Shown here piece after piece: positions 9,470 to 23,483 of a DNA stretch of 64,000 nucleotides. The DNA comes from AP-15 sp963703665. GTDB lineage: Bacteria; Pseudomonadota; Alphaproteobacteria; ATCC43930; CGMCC-115725. Location: contig CAVPFB010000010.1 of assembly GCA_963703665.1 (NCBI GenBank), forward strand, positions 62,001 through 126,000. The letters are read 5' to 3'. A model generated the notes under the pieces. The model saw only the letters and a program-made list of their open reading frames with translations, was not told where the DNA came from and searched no databases. How positions within the stretch are numbered: the first letter of the stretch is position 1; every line of letters starts with the position of its first letter. The translations under genes were made by a program, and so were the position numbers.

Positions 9470-9774
9470 TTGCATCCCCGTTTGCGACGTCGCCGATCCT
9501 GGGACTGGGCCTATATCCTACGCGTTTCGATCGCGCTGCATATCCGCAGAAATCGACCCCTGCGGATTCCGACGGCAGCCGGGGCCACGCTGGCAAAACC
9601 CGGTTTCCGCGGGGACGATTCGCCGCGCCGATCGTCGAGCCGCACCCTCTCGTCGATACGGCGAGATTTAGCCTCGATTCGCGCGCCGGGACATGCCTAT
9701 TATCGCGTTTGCGCCCTCGCTCGCGGGCAAGGCGTCGAAATTCGCGAAACAAGTTCGGGTGAAGAGCATCGGCG
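9470..9774. other. Intergenic region upstream of gltB and the secreted-protein gene
   Basis: About 305 bases between two divergent genes. I see no coding potential supported by composition or homology, no strong ribosome site directly before the gltB ATG at 9775, and no sigma-54 element. It should hold both promoters. Confidence 0.5.
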
Positions 9775-14460
<4,686 letters not shown>

Positions 14461-14544
14461 GATCACCCGAACCGGCCGGGGGGCCGATGCCGGCGCGAAA
14501 TACGCCTCCGCGCCTCTGTCCGGCTCCGTCTGACGGAGAAGCCG

Positions 14545-15022
14545 ATGCGGCGTCGCGACCTTATCACATTGATCGGCGGAGCGGTCGTGTGCCCGCGAGC
14601 CAGCGCTGCGCAGCAACCGACGACACCGGTCATAGGCCGGGAGCGACGCCGAGATCGACACAGCCTTCGCGGCTCTTGCCGGTCTACAGGCCGGCGCTCT
14701 CGCGATCGGCGGCGATGCATTCTTTACCAGCCGAAGAAAACGGCTCGTAGCATTGACAATACGTTATGCAGTTCCCGCGATCGATCGTTTTCGCGAGTTC
14801 GCGGCCTCGGGCGGGTTGATAAGCTACGGGCCGAGTCGTGTGTGGGCCTATCGTCAAGTCGGCATTTATGCGGGACGGATCCTCAAGGGCGAAAAGCCGG
14901 CTAATCTGCCGATCGAGCAACCCACCAAATTCGAGCTGGTGATCAACATGAGGACGGCCAAGGCATTGGGCCTGACGGTGCCGCCGTCGTTGCTGGCGCG
15001 AGCCGACGAGGTCATCGAATGA
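14545..15022 (+). pseudogene. ABC substrate-binding protein (PF04392 type), internally deleted copy
   Basis: The 5' end encodes the classic leader MRRRDLITLIGGAVV...AAQQPTTPVIG, typical of PF04392 proteins. From about 14645, in a different frame, the text jumps to the C-terminal lobe: DTAFAALAGLQAGALAIGG, then YAVPAIDRFREFAASGGLISYG and a tail ending PSLLARADEVIE. Roughly 190 central residues are missing and the two parts are out of frame, so it cannot make a working binding protein. Its tail is very similar to that of the intact gene that overlaps its stop by four bases (ATGA at 15019), indicating a tandem duplication followed by deletion of the upstream copy. Confidence 0.8.
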
Positions 15023-15987
15023 GGCGGCGCGACTTCGCTGCAGTGCTCGCGAGTGCGTTTCTTGACCTTGCTCAACCTGCCGATGCGCAGAGCCGGGTGC
15101 CGCACATCGTCTTTCTTTGGCTCGGGTCGGCGGGCAGCGCCGGGGAGACCCTTAAGGGTTACCAGGCCGGTCTGCGCGATTTCGGATACAAAGAGGGTCA
15201 CAACCTGGTCGTCGATTACCGCTACGCCGACGGCAGCTATGCTCGGCTGGCCGAGCTCGCCGCGGCGGCGGTCGCAGCGCGGCCGGACCTGATCTCGACG
15301 TTTGGCATCGCGACGCGCGCCGTCGCGAAGCTGACGCGAACGATCCCGATCGTTGCGCTCACCGGCGATCCGGTTGGCCTGGGCTATGCCGCGAGCCTCG
15401 CCCGGCCGGGTGGCAACATCACCGGGATGTCGATGCAAGTCGGCACCGAACTTCCCGGAAAATGGCTTGATCTGCTGGTTGAGATACTTCCTCATGCGCG
15501 GCGAATCGGGATGCTGCGAGACGCGCAGACACCCTTCAGCGCCGCCGCGTTGAGCGCGTTGCGAGCGGCAGCAGACCGCGGTGTCAACAGGCTCACCATA
15601 GACGACTTTCCGATCCGCGAGGCCAGCCAACTCCCGTCCACGCTCGACGCGATCAGGCGGGCCAAGCCGGATGCGCTCGTCGTCGACAATGACGTGCTTC
15701 TCGTGTCGAACGCGGCGGAGATTGCCGCTATAGGGCTGCCCGCGATCAGCGGGGCCCGCGATTTTACGGATGCGGGATTGCTCCTCAGCTACGGCGCCAA
15801 CATCTTCGACAGGGTTCGCCATCTCGCGAGCTATATCGACCGCATCCTGAAGGGCGCGAAACCGGCCGATCTGCCATTCGAGCGGCCGACCAAATTCGAG
15901 CTCGTCATCAACCTGAAAACCGCCAATGCGCTGGGCCTCACCCTCCCCCCGATCCTGTTGGCGCAAGCCGACGCGGTCATCGGGTAA
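15019..15987 (+). CDS. ABC transporter substrate-binding protein (PF04392 family)
   Basis: A 322-residue periplasmic binding protein with a signal peptide (MRRRDFAAVLASAFLDLAQPADAQ). The two-lobed fold is evident from GYQAGLRDFGYKEGHNLVVDYR, LARPGGNITGMSM and the terminal FERPTKFELVINLKTANAL. Members of this family resemble TrpX and bind aromatic amino acids or other small ligands; the ligand here is unknown. No permease or ATPase is adjacent, so it is an orphan receptor. It is inserted between gltB and gltD, on the same strand, and its start overlaps the stop of the decayed copy. Readthrough from gltB could make its expression nitrogen-responsive, which is inference. Confidence 0.88.
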   Translation: MRRRDFAAVLASAFLDLAQPADAQSRVPHIVFLWLGSAGSAGETLKGYQAGLRDFGYKEGHNLVVDYRYADGSYARLAELAAAAVAARPDLISTFGIATRAVAKLTRTIPIVALTGDPVGLGYAASLARPGGNITGMSMQVGTELPGKWLDLLVEILPHARRIGMLRDAQTPFSAAALSALRAAADRGVNRLTIDDFPIREASQLPSTLDAIRRAKPDALVVDNDVLLVSNAAEIAAIGLPAISGARDFTDAGLLLSYGANIFDRVRHLASYIDRILKGAKPADLPFERPTKFELVINLKTANALGLTLPPILLAQADAVIG

Positions 15988-16115
15988 ACCTGGGGCTGAT
16001 TCCTCAATCTGCGGCGGCAGCTCGGTTGTTGATGAGCCCAGCGAATTGAGGCAACATCGATATAAGTCAGCAACATTGCCCGTCCTTGCCGGGCGGCATA
16101 CCGAGGAACCGACCG

Positions 16116-17568
<1,453 letters not shown>

Positions 17569-17576
17569 GCCGAGCG

Positions 17577-18239
17577 CTAGAACAGCAGCGGAATCAGGGC
17601 CCAGCTGCGGCGGCGATAATCCAGGTATTCCGGAAAGATGCGGTGCATCTGCGCCTCTTCAACCCGGCTCTTCAACACGAAGCTCAGAAAAACGCACGGC
17701 AGTGCCAATAGTGCATGCCATCTGCCGATCGCCAGCGCGGTCCCGGCAAAGGCGAGCAGCAGACCCGAATAGATCGGATGCCGCACGAGCCGGTACGGGC
17801 CGGTGCGCACCAGCGCATGGCCGTCCTTGACCGTAACCCAGCTGCTCCAATTGCGCCCGAGATGGCGCCGAGCCCACACGGCAAGGCTCAGCCCGCCGGC
17901 GACCAGCAGGATGCCGGCAAACGGCAGTGCGGTGCCAATCGGGGCAAAGCGCGTGTCGAGCATTGGCGGCAGCCGACGCGGCAGAAGAAGCAACACGAGG
18001 CCCAACGCGAGCGGCGCCTGGTGCCGGAGCCGCGACGCCATAAACTCGCGCCAGCGGGTCGGCTTCACGTCGCGCCCGGCGACGACCCAATAGGCGAGCC
18101 AGCCGATCCACAATGCCGGCACCACCCATGCGGCTGCAGGACCCGCCGCGAACCCCGCGACGACCCAATAGCCGAGCCAGCCGATCCACAACGCGGAAAC
18201 CACCCACCGCGACGCGGCGGATAGATCCATCACCAGCAT
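17577..18239 (-). CDS. Isoprenylcysteine carboxyl methyltransferase-like membrane protein
   Basis: A 220-residue membrane protein whose C-terminal half has the ICMT/PEMT-type motif region: VKDGHALVRTGPYRLVRHPIYSG, followed by a hydrophobic stretch and RVEEAQMHRIFPEYLDYRRR. In this family that part binds S-adenosylmethionine and methylates small or lipid substrates. The N-terminal third contains a near-perfect 26-residue duplication of one transmembrane helix. The ATG at 18239, preceded by GGGGGAT, was chosen rather than a longer frame beginning at 18341, whose extra residues are not hydrophobic. It is convergent with gltD (stops 8 bases apart). The substrate is unknown; bacterial members are often annotated only as methyltransferase family proteins. 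Confidence 0.82.
   Translation of the reverse strand: MLVMDLSAASRWVVSALWIGWLGYWVVAGFAAGPAAAWVVPALWIGWLAYWVVAGRDVKPTRWREFMASRLRHQAPLALGLVLLLLPRRLPPMLDTRFAPIGTALPFAGILLVAGGLSLAVWARRHLGRNWSSWVTVKDGHALVRTGPYRLVRHPIYSGLLLAFAGTALAIGRWHALLALPCVFLSFVLKSRVEEAQMHRIFPEYLDYRRRSWALIPLLF
18081..18205 (-). repeat. Tandem duplication of a transmembrane-helix unit (78-bp period)
   Basis: Two copies about 47 bases long, starting at 18081 and 18159, are nearly identical and in frame with the methyltransferase-like gene. They encode ALWIGWLGYWVVAG and ALWIGWLAYWVVAG, so the protein has one helix duplicated. The few differences suggest a fairly recent event. Confidence 0.8.
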
Positions 18240-18363
18240 CGATCCCCCATTTCGCGGGTTGCGGTGCCAGTTTACTTGATTACGGGACAGTTTACTTGAA
18301 TTCTCACAGCAGCCGTGGCTCCGCTTGGTTTCCCAGTCCATTCAGCCGGGGCGCAGGCGAGCC

Positions 18364-18525
18364 ATGCGGTGGAGGACCGTTGGCGCAGCGATCATCGCCA
18401 TCGCCGCCGCCCTCGGTGATCGCCCTTGGGCTCCTATCGAACCTACTGGTTGATTAGATCTGGTTTTCCTCGATCGGCTATCTCGCCGTCTTCGGCACGA
18501 TCGTGGTGCGGTTATCCGCGGCAAA
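18364..18525 (+). pseudogene. Remnant of a UPF0182-like membrane protein N-terminus
   Basis: From an ATG at 18364 the text reads MRWRTVGAAIIAIAAALG. After a +/-1 shift near 18415 it continues VIALGLLSNLLVD, hits TAG at 18455-18457 where a tryptophan codon would be expected, and goes on IWFSSIGYLAVFGTIVV. Joined together this resembles the first helix of UPF0182 (COG1615) proteins, which read roughly LVDWLWFxxxGYxxVFWT. Everything after about 18525 is lost and overlaps the end of the propeller gene on the other strand. Two lesions and a missing body indicate a true pseudogene. The family assignment is from memory. Confidence 0.42.
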
Positions 18526-19669
18526 ACGTCTTGATCGCGTTTTGCAGCGCTTGCACGCTGGGGAACCCCAGGGCTTTGGCCGCGGCACTGAGGCCGCCAT
18601 ACTGAATGGACAGCGCCGAGACACTGACGCCGTGGCAGTTCGAAAACCCGGGCGTCCCCGCGAATTTTGGCGCCGGCCCGATGAAGGCGCCGAAGGCGAC
18701 GGGTCCGCTGAATCCGGTGATCGTCTTGGTCACCGCTTTGCTCGCCGTGTCGATCACCGACACGGTGTTGGCGCCGAAGTTCGCGACATAGACCGCGCTG
18801 CCGTCCGGGCTCACCGCCACGCCCTCGGGCCCGCCGCCGACGGGGATCGTCGCGGTCACGGTGTTGCTCGCAGCGGCGATCACCGACACGGTGCCGTCTT
18901 CGCTGTTCGTGACATAGACCGTGCTGCCGTCCGGGGACACCGCCACGCCGAGGGGGAAACCGCCGACCGGGATCGTGGTGGTCAGGGTATTGTTCGTCGC
19001 AGCGATCACCGACACGATCCCGGTTCCAGTCGGCGCGGTGGCGACCGCAACATAAACCGTGCTGCCGTCCGCGCTTACTGCCACGCCCCTGGGACCGGAG
19101 CCGCTGCTGGCGCCGAGGTTGATCGTGGTGGTCACCGTATTGTTCGCCGTGGCGATCACCGACAAGGCCGCGGTTTGAACTGGCTGGATGGCCGCGACAT
19201 AGACCGTCCTGCCGTCCGGGCTCACGGCCACCCCGTCGGGAAAGGCCCCGACGTTGATCGTCTTGGTTACGGCATTGCTCGCCGTGTCGATTACCGACAC
19301 GGTGCCGTCGTTGGTGTTCGTGACATAGACCGTGCTGCCGTCCGGGGACAACGCCACGCCGTCGGGGCCGCCGCCGACGTTAATCGTCTTGGTCACCGTA
19401 TTGTTCGCCGTGTCGATCACCGACACGGTGTTGTCGCCTGAGTTCGTGACATAGACCGTGCTGCCGTCGGGGGACACCGCCACGCCTTCGGGGGAGCTGC
19501 CGACGGGGATCGGCGAGCCGATCACCTCATTCGTCGGCGTGGCGATCACCGACACGGTGTTGTCATTGAAGTTCGTGATGTAGGCGTTTTGCGCGCGCGC
19601 TTGGGCGCCGACGAGACCGTAGAACACGACGCCCGCAATCGCGAGGAGCCGGAACATGCGAAGCTCCAT
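18512..19669 (-). CDS. Secreted seven-bladed YVTN beta-propeller protein
   Basis: A 385-residue exported protein. A signal peptide (MFRLLAIAGVVFYGLVGAQARA) is followed by seven ~42-residue repeats of the type TVYVTNxxDNTVSVIDTAxN...GGxPxGVAVSPDGS, the YVTN/YncE beta-propeller motif; blades 4 and 5 have longer loops. The last ~50 residues (FSNCHGVSVSALSIQYGGL to IKTFCRG) are a separate tail with two cysteines that may form a disulfide. The start at 19669 follows GGGAGGAT. Seven blades make a closed propeller. Such proteins bind ligands, metals or surface partners, but no function can be assigned. Repeats are also highly similar at DNA level, making copy number prone to change. Confidence 0.88.
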   Translation of the reverse strand: MELRMFRLLAIAGVVFYGLVGAQARAQNAYITNFNDNTVSVIATPTNEVIGSPIPVGSSPEGVAVSPDGSTVYVTNSGDNTVSVIDTANNTVTKTINVGGGPDGVALSPDGSTVYVTNTNDGTVSVIDTASNAVTKTINVGAFPDGVAVSPDGRTVYVAAIQPVQTAALSVIATANNTVTTTINLGASSGSGPRGVAVSADGSTVYVAVATAPTGTGIVSVIAATNNTLTTTIPVGGFPLGVAVSPDGSTVYVTNSEDGTVSVIAAASNTVTATIPVGGGPEGVAVSPDGSAVYVANFGANTVSVIDTASKAVTKTITGFSGPVAFGAFIGPAPKFAGTPGFSNCHGVSVSALSIQYGGLSAAAKALGFPSVQALQNAIKTFCRG

Positions 19670-19905
19670 GGCATCCTCCCCCGGCGGCGGATCGGGGCCC
19701 GCCGGCCGCGCGGGCAGCCGATCCGCCGATTTCGACCAACATTATCTTGATCGTGGTGCAGGGAACAAGCGCCCAAGTTTAGCGAGCAGATGCTGTTTCG
19801 GTCGCCCGACCAATTCTCTACGAGAGAAACGAGTGCCCCGCGTCTTCCGCGCGATCACAGAGTTCTGGGACCGCGCCGATTTCTTGCGGGCTTACCGCGT
19901 GTGGG

Positions 19906-21168
19906 CTATTCGGCGGCCAACGGCGACCGGTAGGCCGCGACCTCGGCGCGTTCAACCCGCGGCATTGGCTGCGGCCACCATTTGTCCTCCCATTCGCTGA
20001 AGAGGCCGCGCAGCTTCGGCAATACCCGCTCCGCGAAGAGCTTGGTGTTGTACGCCGCGAGGTCCTTGCCCATGCTGCCGAACTGCAACAGCAGCATCAG
20101 ATGGCCGACATTGAGGTCGGTCGCGACCTCGGTCAGTTGCTCGACGACTTCGTCGGGCGAGCCGACGATGACGTAGCCGCGATCGACGATGTCGTTGATA
20201 TCGGTCGTGGCGCGGGCCTTTTGCCGGGCGTCGAGGCTGGCGGCGCGGCCGATCTGGCCGACGACGCCGGCGCGCTGCGTCGCCTCGGTAATATAGCCGG
20301 GCGGCATCGCCCAGCGCGGGTCGACGCGCAGGCAGCGCCCGTAGAAATACTCGGCTGGCTCCTTGTAGAGCCGCATCGCCTCCTCGCGGCTCTCGGCGAC
20401 GCCGACGAATTGCAGAAAGCCGGCGCGATACGGGTTCCGGTCCTTGCCGAGGCGGGCCATTTCGTCCCAAAAGCCCTGCATCGTGGCACGCCCGTCCTTG
20501 AAGCCGAAATAGGACAGGTAGGCGTAGACGTAATCCATCTGCGCGCACCACTGCCAAGTCTCGACCGAGCCGCCGCCCGGGATCCAGATCGGCGGGTGCG
20601 GCTTCTGCACCGGGCGCGGCCAGATGTTGACATAGCGCTGCTGGTTGAAGCGGCCGTTGAAGGCAAACGTCTCCGGCTCGGTCCAGGCGCGCAAGACGAG
20701 ATCGTGACCCTCCAGATAGCGCTCGCGCAGGCTCGATGGGTTCTGGCCATAGGCAAAGCAGGTGTCCATCGGCGTGCCGACCGGGAAGCCGGCGATCAGC
20801 CGCCCGCCCGAGATCACGTCGATCATCGCGAATTCTTCGGCCACCCGGGTCGGCGGGTTGTACAGCGCCAAAGAGTTGCCCATCACGCACAGCGCCGTGT
20901 CGCTGGTCCGCCGCGCCAGGGCCGAGGCGATCAGGTTCGGCGACGGCATCAGCCCGTAGCCGTTCGAATGGTGCTCGTTGACGCACACCGCGTCGAACCC
21001 GCATTCGGCGGCGTATTCGAGCTCGTCCATAAAGTCGTTGTACATATGATGCGCGCGCCGCGGATCGAACAGCGAGGAATGGATGTCGACCCACACCGAG
21101 GGATGCTTCTCCCGGAAATCGTCCGGCAGTTCGGTGTAGGGCATCAGGTGAAACCACATCAGCTTCAT
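19906..21168 (-). CDS. LLM class flavin-dependent oxidoreductase
   Basis: A 420-residue luciferase-like monooxygenase, a TIM barrel that uses reduced FMN or F420. Recognisable segments are MKLMWFHLMPYTELPDDF at the N-terminus, AAECGFDAVCVNEHHSNGYG (~55-75), VAEEFAMIDVISGGRLIAGFPVGT (~120-143) and DRGYVIVGSPDEVVEQL near the C-terminus. The ATG at 21168 is preferred to a GTG nine bases upstream because GGGAG stands at the right distance. Substrates of this subfamily include alkanes, sulfonates and hydrocarbons; none can be chosen here. It is followed by a second LLM gene further downstream on the same strand, separated by an IS256 remnant. Confidence 0.88.
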   Translation of the reverse strand: MKLMWFHLMPYTELPDDFREKHPSVWVDIHSSLFDPRRAHHMYNDFMDELEYAAECGFDAVCVNEHHSNGYGLMPSPNLIASALARRTSDTALCVMGNSLALYNPPTRVAEEFAMIDVISGGRLIAGFPVGTPMDTCFAYGQNPSSLRERYLEGHDLVLRAWTEPETFAFNGRFNQQRYVNIWPRPVQKPHPPIWIPGGGSVETWQWCAQMDYVYAYLSYFGFKDGRATMQGFWDEMARLGKDRNPYRAGFLQFVGVAESREEAMRLYKEPAEYFYGRCLRVDPRWAMPPGYITEATQRAGVVGQIGRAASLDARQKARATTDINDIVDRGYVIVGSPDEVVEQLTEVATDLNVGHLMLLLQFGSMGKDLAAYNTKLFAERVLPKLRGLFSEWEDKWWPQPMPRVERAEVAAYRSPLAAE

Positions 21169-21291
21169 CGCACGCACTCCCGCGTCGTTCGTGCGAGCAA
21201 CGTGGCCCGCGGCCGCGGCAGCGTCAATCGGTTCTTCGGGCGATAGGGGGATCGATGCCGAGAAGATGGGCGCGTGATAGAGCAGATTTCA

Positions 21292-21500
21292 ATGACCAAC
21301 ACGAAGATAAGCCTACGCATGCTGCTGGAGAAGAGCTCGGATGCCGAGCCGCTGCGCGAGATGATCGGCTTTTCCGCCGAGTGGCTGATGGCGCTCGAGG
21401 TCGAGAGCTTGACCGGCGCGGCGCATGGCGAGCGCAGTCCCGAGCGGATCACGCAGCGCAACGGCTGCCGCGCGCGACTGGGAGACGCGCGCCACGGGTC
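21292..21500 (+). mobile_element. IS256-family transposase N-terminal fragment
   Basis: From the ATG at 21292 the protein begins MTNTKISLRMLLEKSSDAEPL and continues with FSAEWLMALEVESLTGAA, ERSPERITQRNGCRARLGDARHGS. This matches the conserved start of IS256 transposases (..LMEADVxxLxGAxxxERxxxRxxxRNGYRxRxxxTRxG). Homology stops around 21500 and no DDE catalytic region or terminal inverted repeats are visible, so it is a dead 5' relic about 70 residues long. It lies between two LLM oxidoreductase genes. Confidence 0.7.
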
Positions 21501-21747
21501 AATAAGGCGCCGACGACAATGGGCATCACGCGAATACGCGGCGAGCATTACGCGAATACGCGACGCGGCGTCGACGGGTCGGCTGCAAATGCAGATCAGC
21601 ATAGCGTCCTCGATCTTGTCGATGTCGGGCGCGAACTGGCCCTGCGTCCGCTTCAGGGCGAGATCGAAATATTTGACCTGGCTGCGGGAAGTCGTGCGGC
21701 AACAACCCGGTGCCGAGCGAGGCCGGGTTTGATAGGACCGGCGAGGG

Positions 21748-22644
21748 CTACAGCAGATCGGCCACGGCCGAATGGTAGCGGCGCAGTGCTCCGAGGTGGT
21801 CGGCCATCGTGTGGCCGGGGATGCGCTGGTGGTGGCGGCGGTTGAAGGTCGTTGTCAGGCAGAGGTGCGAGGCGCCGGCCGCTTTCCAGAAGCGGGTGTC
21901 GCGCGCCCAGTCGGATTCATTGCCGGTGCCCATCGACACCCACACCTCGATCCCGATTTTGGCCGGGTCGCGGCCGGCGGCTTCGGTCAGGTGGCGCAAG
22001 CGGCCGAAGATTTCGGTCGCGGTGTGATCGGGCGGGTAGGCGTTCGGCATCCAGCCGTCGCCCCATTTGGCGATCCTGTCCAAGGTGCGGTCGTGGTGGC
22101 CGCCGAACCACACCGGCACCTTGCCCGAGGCCGGTCGCGGGTTGATGCCGGCGTCCTCGATCGTGTGCCAGCGGCCCTTGAAGGTCACGTGCGGTTCGGC
22201 CCACAATTTCTGCATGACCTGGACCTGCTCTTCCGAGCGGCGGCCGCGATTGTGGAAATTCTCGTTCAATCCCTTGAACTCGACCTCGTTCCAGCCGACC
22301 CCGATGCCGAGCCGGAAGCGGCCGCCCGACAAGACGTCGAGGCAGGCCGCCTGCTTGGCGACCAGCACGGTCTGGCGCTGCGGCAGGATCAACACACCGG
22401 TCGAAAAGCCGAGCTTTTGGGCGCAGCCGGCGAGATGGCCGAACAAGACGAACGGGTCGTGAAACAGATCCTCCGAGCTGTTGCGGTCCCAGCCCGGCCG
22501 GCTTGCAGCGTTGACCCCCAGCACATGGTCGGGCGCCTCGACAAAATCGTAGCCGATCGCCTCCGCGGTCTGCGCGTATTCGCGCACCGTCGCCGGGTCG
22601 CCGCCGATATCGCCCAAGGGCAGCAATGTCCCCAGTTCCATCAT
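21748..22644 (-). CDS. LLM class F420-/flavin-dependent oxidoreductase
   Basis: A 298-residue luciferase-like oxidoreductase of the shorter F420-type (TIGR03619-like). Visible family text: EYAQTAEAIGYDFVEAPDHVLG, the PFVLFGHLAGCAQKLGFSTGVLILPQR strand, LDVLSGGRFRLGIGVGWNEVEF and the C-terminal VPVWFGGHHDRTLDRIAKWGDGW. These segments form the deazaflavin/flavin pocket. The gene has an intact frame and normal length, with its start at 22644. It shares orientation with the LLM gene at 19906 and the methyltransferase at 22679, whose stop is about 35 bases from this start, so the methyltransferase and this gene may be cotranscribed. Confidence 0.88.
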   Translation of the reverse strand: MMELGTLLPLGDIGGDPATVREYAQTAEAIGYDFVEAPDHVLGVNAASRPGWDRNSSEDLFHDPFVLFGHLAGCAQKLGFSTGVLILPQRQTVLVAKQAACLDVLSGGRFRLGIGVGWNEVEFKGLNENFHNRGRRSEEQVQVMQKLWAEPHVTFKGRWHTIEDAGINPRPASGKVPVWFGGHHDRTLDRIAKWGDGWMPNAYPPDHTATEIFGRLRHLTEAAGRDPAKIGIEVWVSMGTGNESDWARDTRFWKAAGASHLCLTTTFNRRHHQRIPGHTMADHLGALRRYHSAVADLL

Positions 22645-22678
22645 TCGTCCCCGCGGCTATTTGTTGCGTTCGGCGATT

Positions 22679-23317
22679 TTACACGGCGGGAGCATGGCCG
22701 ACTACCGCCGTCATCGGGTCACTCTCGTCCTCGATCCACTCGGCCAGGCGATGGGTCGCGATCCCGGTGAAGCCGGCGTGGCGCAGATAGCGCTCGACGA
22801 GCCTCGAGTGACCGGCATCGTCGAGGGCGCGCCAGACCGCCACGGCCTTGGTCCAAAAGCAGCGGTTTGAGAAACCGACGACCAGCGGCGACCCGGGCCG
22901 CAAGATGCGGGCGACCTCGCGCAATACCCCGACCGGCCGCTGCAGATACTGGATCGAGACGCAGATCATCGCCGCGTCGATGCTGCGATCGGCGAGCGGC
23001 AGCCGGGGGTCGCGGTTGAAATTCTGCACGAACCAACGGTCGAGGCGCGGGTTGGCGGCCAGCTCCTCGGCGTGCATGCCGTGGCCGATCACCTCGGCAT
23101 AGGCGGTCTCGGACGGCAGGTGGCTGACCCAGCTCGACATCAGATCGAGCAGCACGCCGCCCGCCGGCAGCACGGTGCGATAGAAATCGGTCAAGGCGGC
23201 AATGGCGCCGTCGTCGATATGACAGACCAGCCGCGCCGGCTCGTAGAAGATTTCGTCTTCTTCGGCGTCCAGTTTGGCAAAGGCGCCTTGCGGCAGCCCG
23301 AGCGCATCCTCGTCCAT
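22679..23317 (-). CDS. Class I SAM-dependent methyltransferase
   Basis: A 212-residue protein with a Rossmann-like methyltransferase domain: motif I region is GGVLLDLMSSWVSHLP (glycine-poor variant), then GHGMHAEELAANPRL, the acidic SIDAAMICVSIQYLQRP strand and LREVARILRPGSPLVVGFSNRCF, which is the typical motif following strand 5. It resembles the UbiE/type-11 group, but the N-terminal FYEPARLVCHIDD segment is characteristic of a small family often annotated only as methyltransferase type 11. The target is unknown. It is directly upstream of the F420-type oxidoreductase and divergent from the aminotransferase gene. Confidence 0.78.
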   Translation of the reverse strand: MDEDALGLPQGAFAKLDAEEDEIFYEPARLVCHIDDGAIAALTDFYRTVLPAGGVLLDLMSSWVSHLPSETAYAEVIGHGMHAEELAANPRLDRWFVQNFNRDPRLPLADRSIDAAMICVSIQYLQRPVGVLREVARILRPGSPLVVGFSNRCFWTKAVAVWRALDDAGHSRLVERYLRHAGFTGIATHRLAEWIEDESDPMTAVVGHAPAV

Positions 23318-23483
23318 TTCGGCTGGCCCCGATCTGTCACGCCGATCTGTTCACGCCGCTGGGCCGAGCATGACATGCTTGCGGTCGAGGAACCAGCACG
23401 GCGGGTGACCGCCGGTTCCGGGTCGCCATTTGGCCATCTTGGCGCTAGGGTGCAGCCGCGGAACACGTCAGGAGGAACTGCCG

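Noticed and set aside
18650..19600. CRISPR-like array of regular repeats
   Set aside because: Repeats are about 126 bases, contiguous, in frame and encode YVTN propeller blades; there are no unique spacers.
21512..21747. Short minus-strand reading QVKYFDLALKRTQGQF
   Set aside because: It looks protein-like but has no start, stop context or family I can name; too little to annotate as a remnant.
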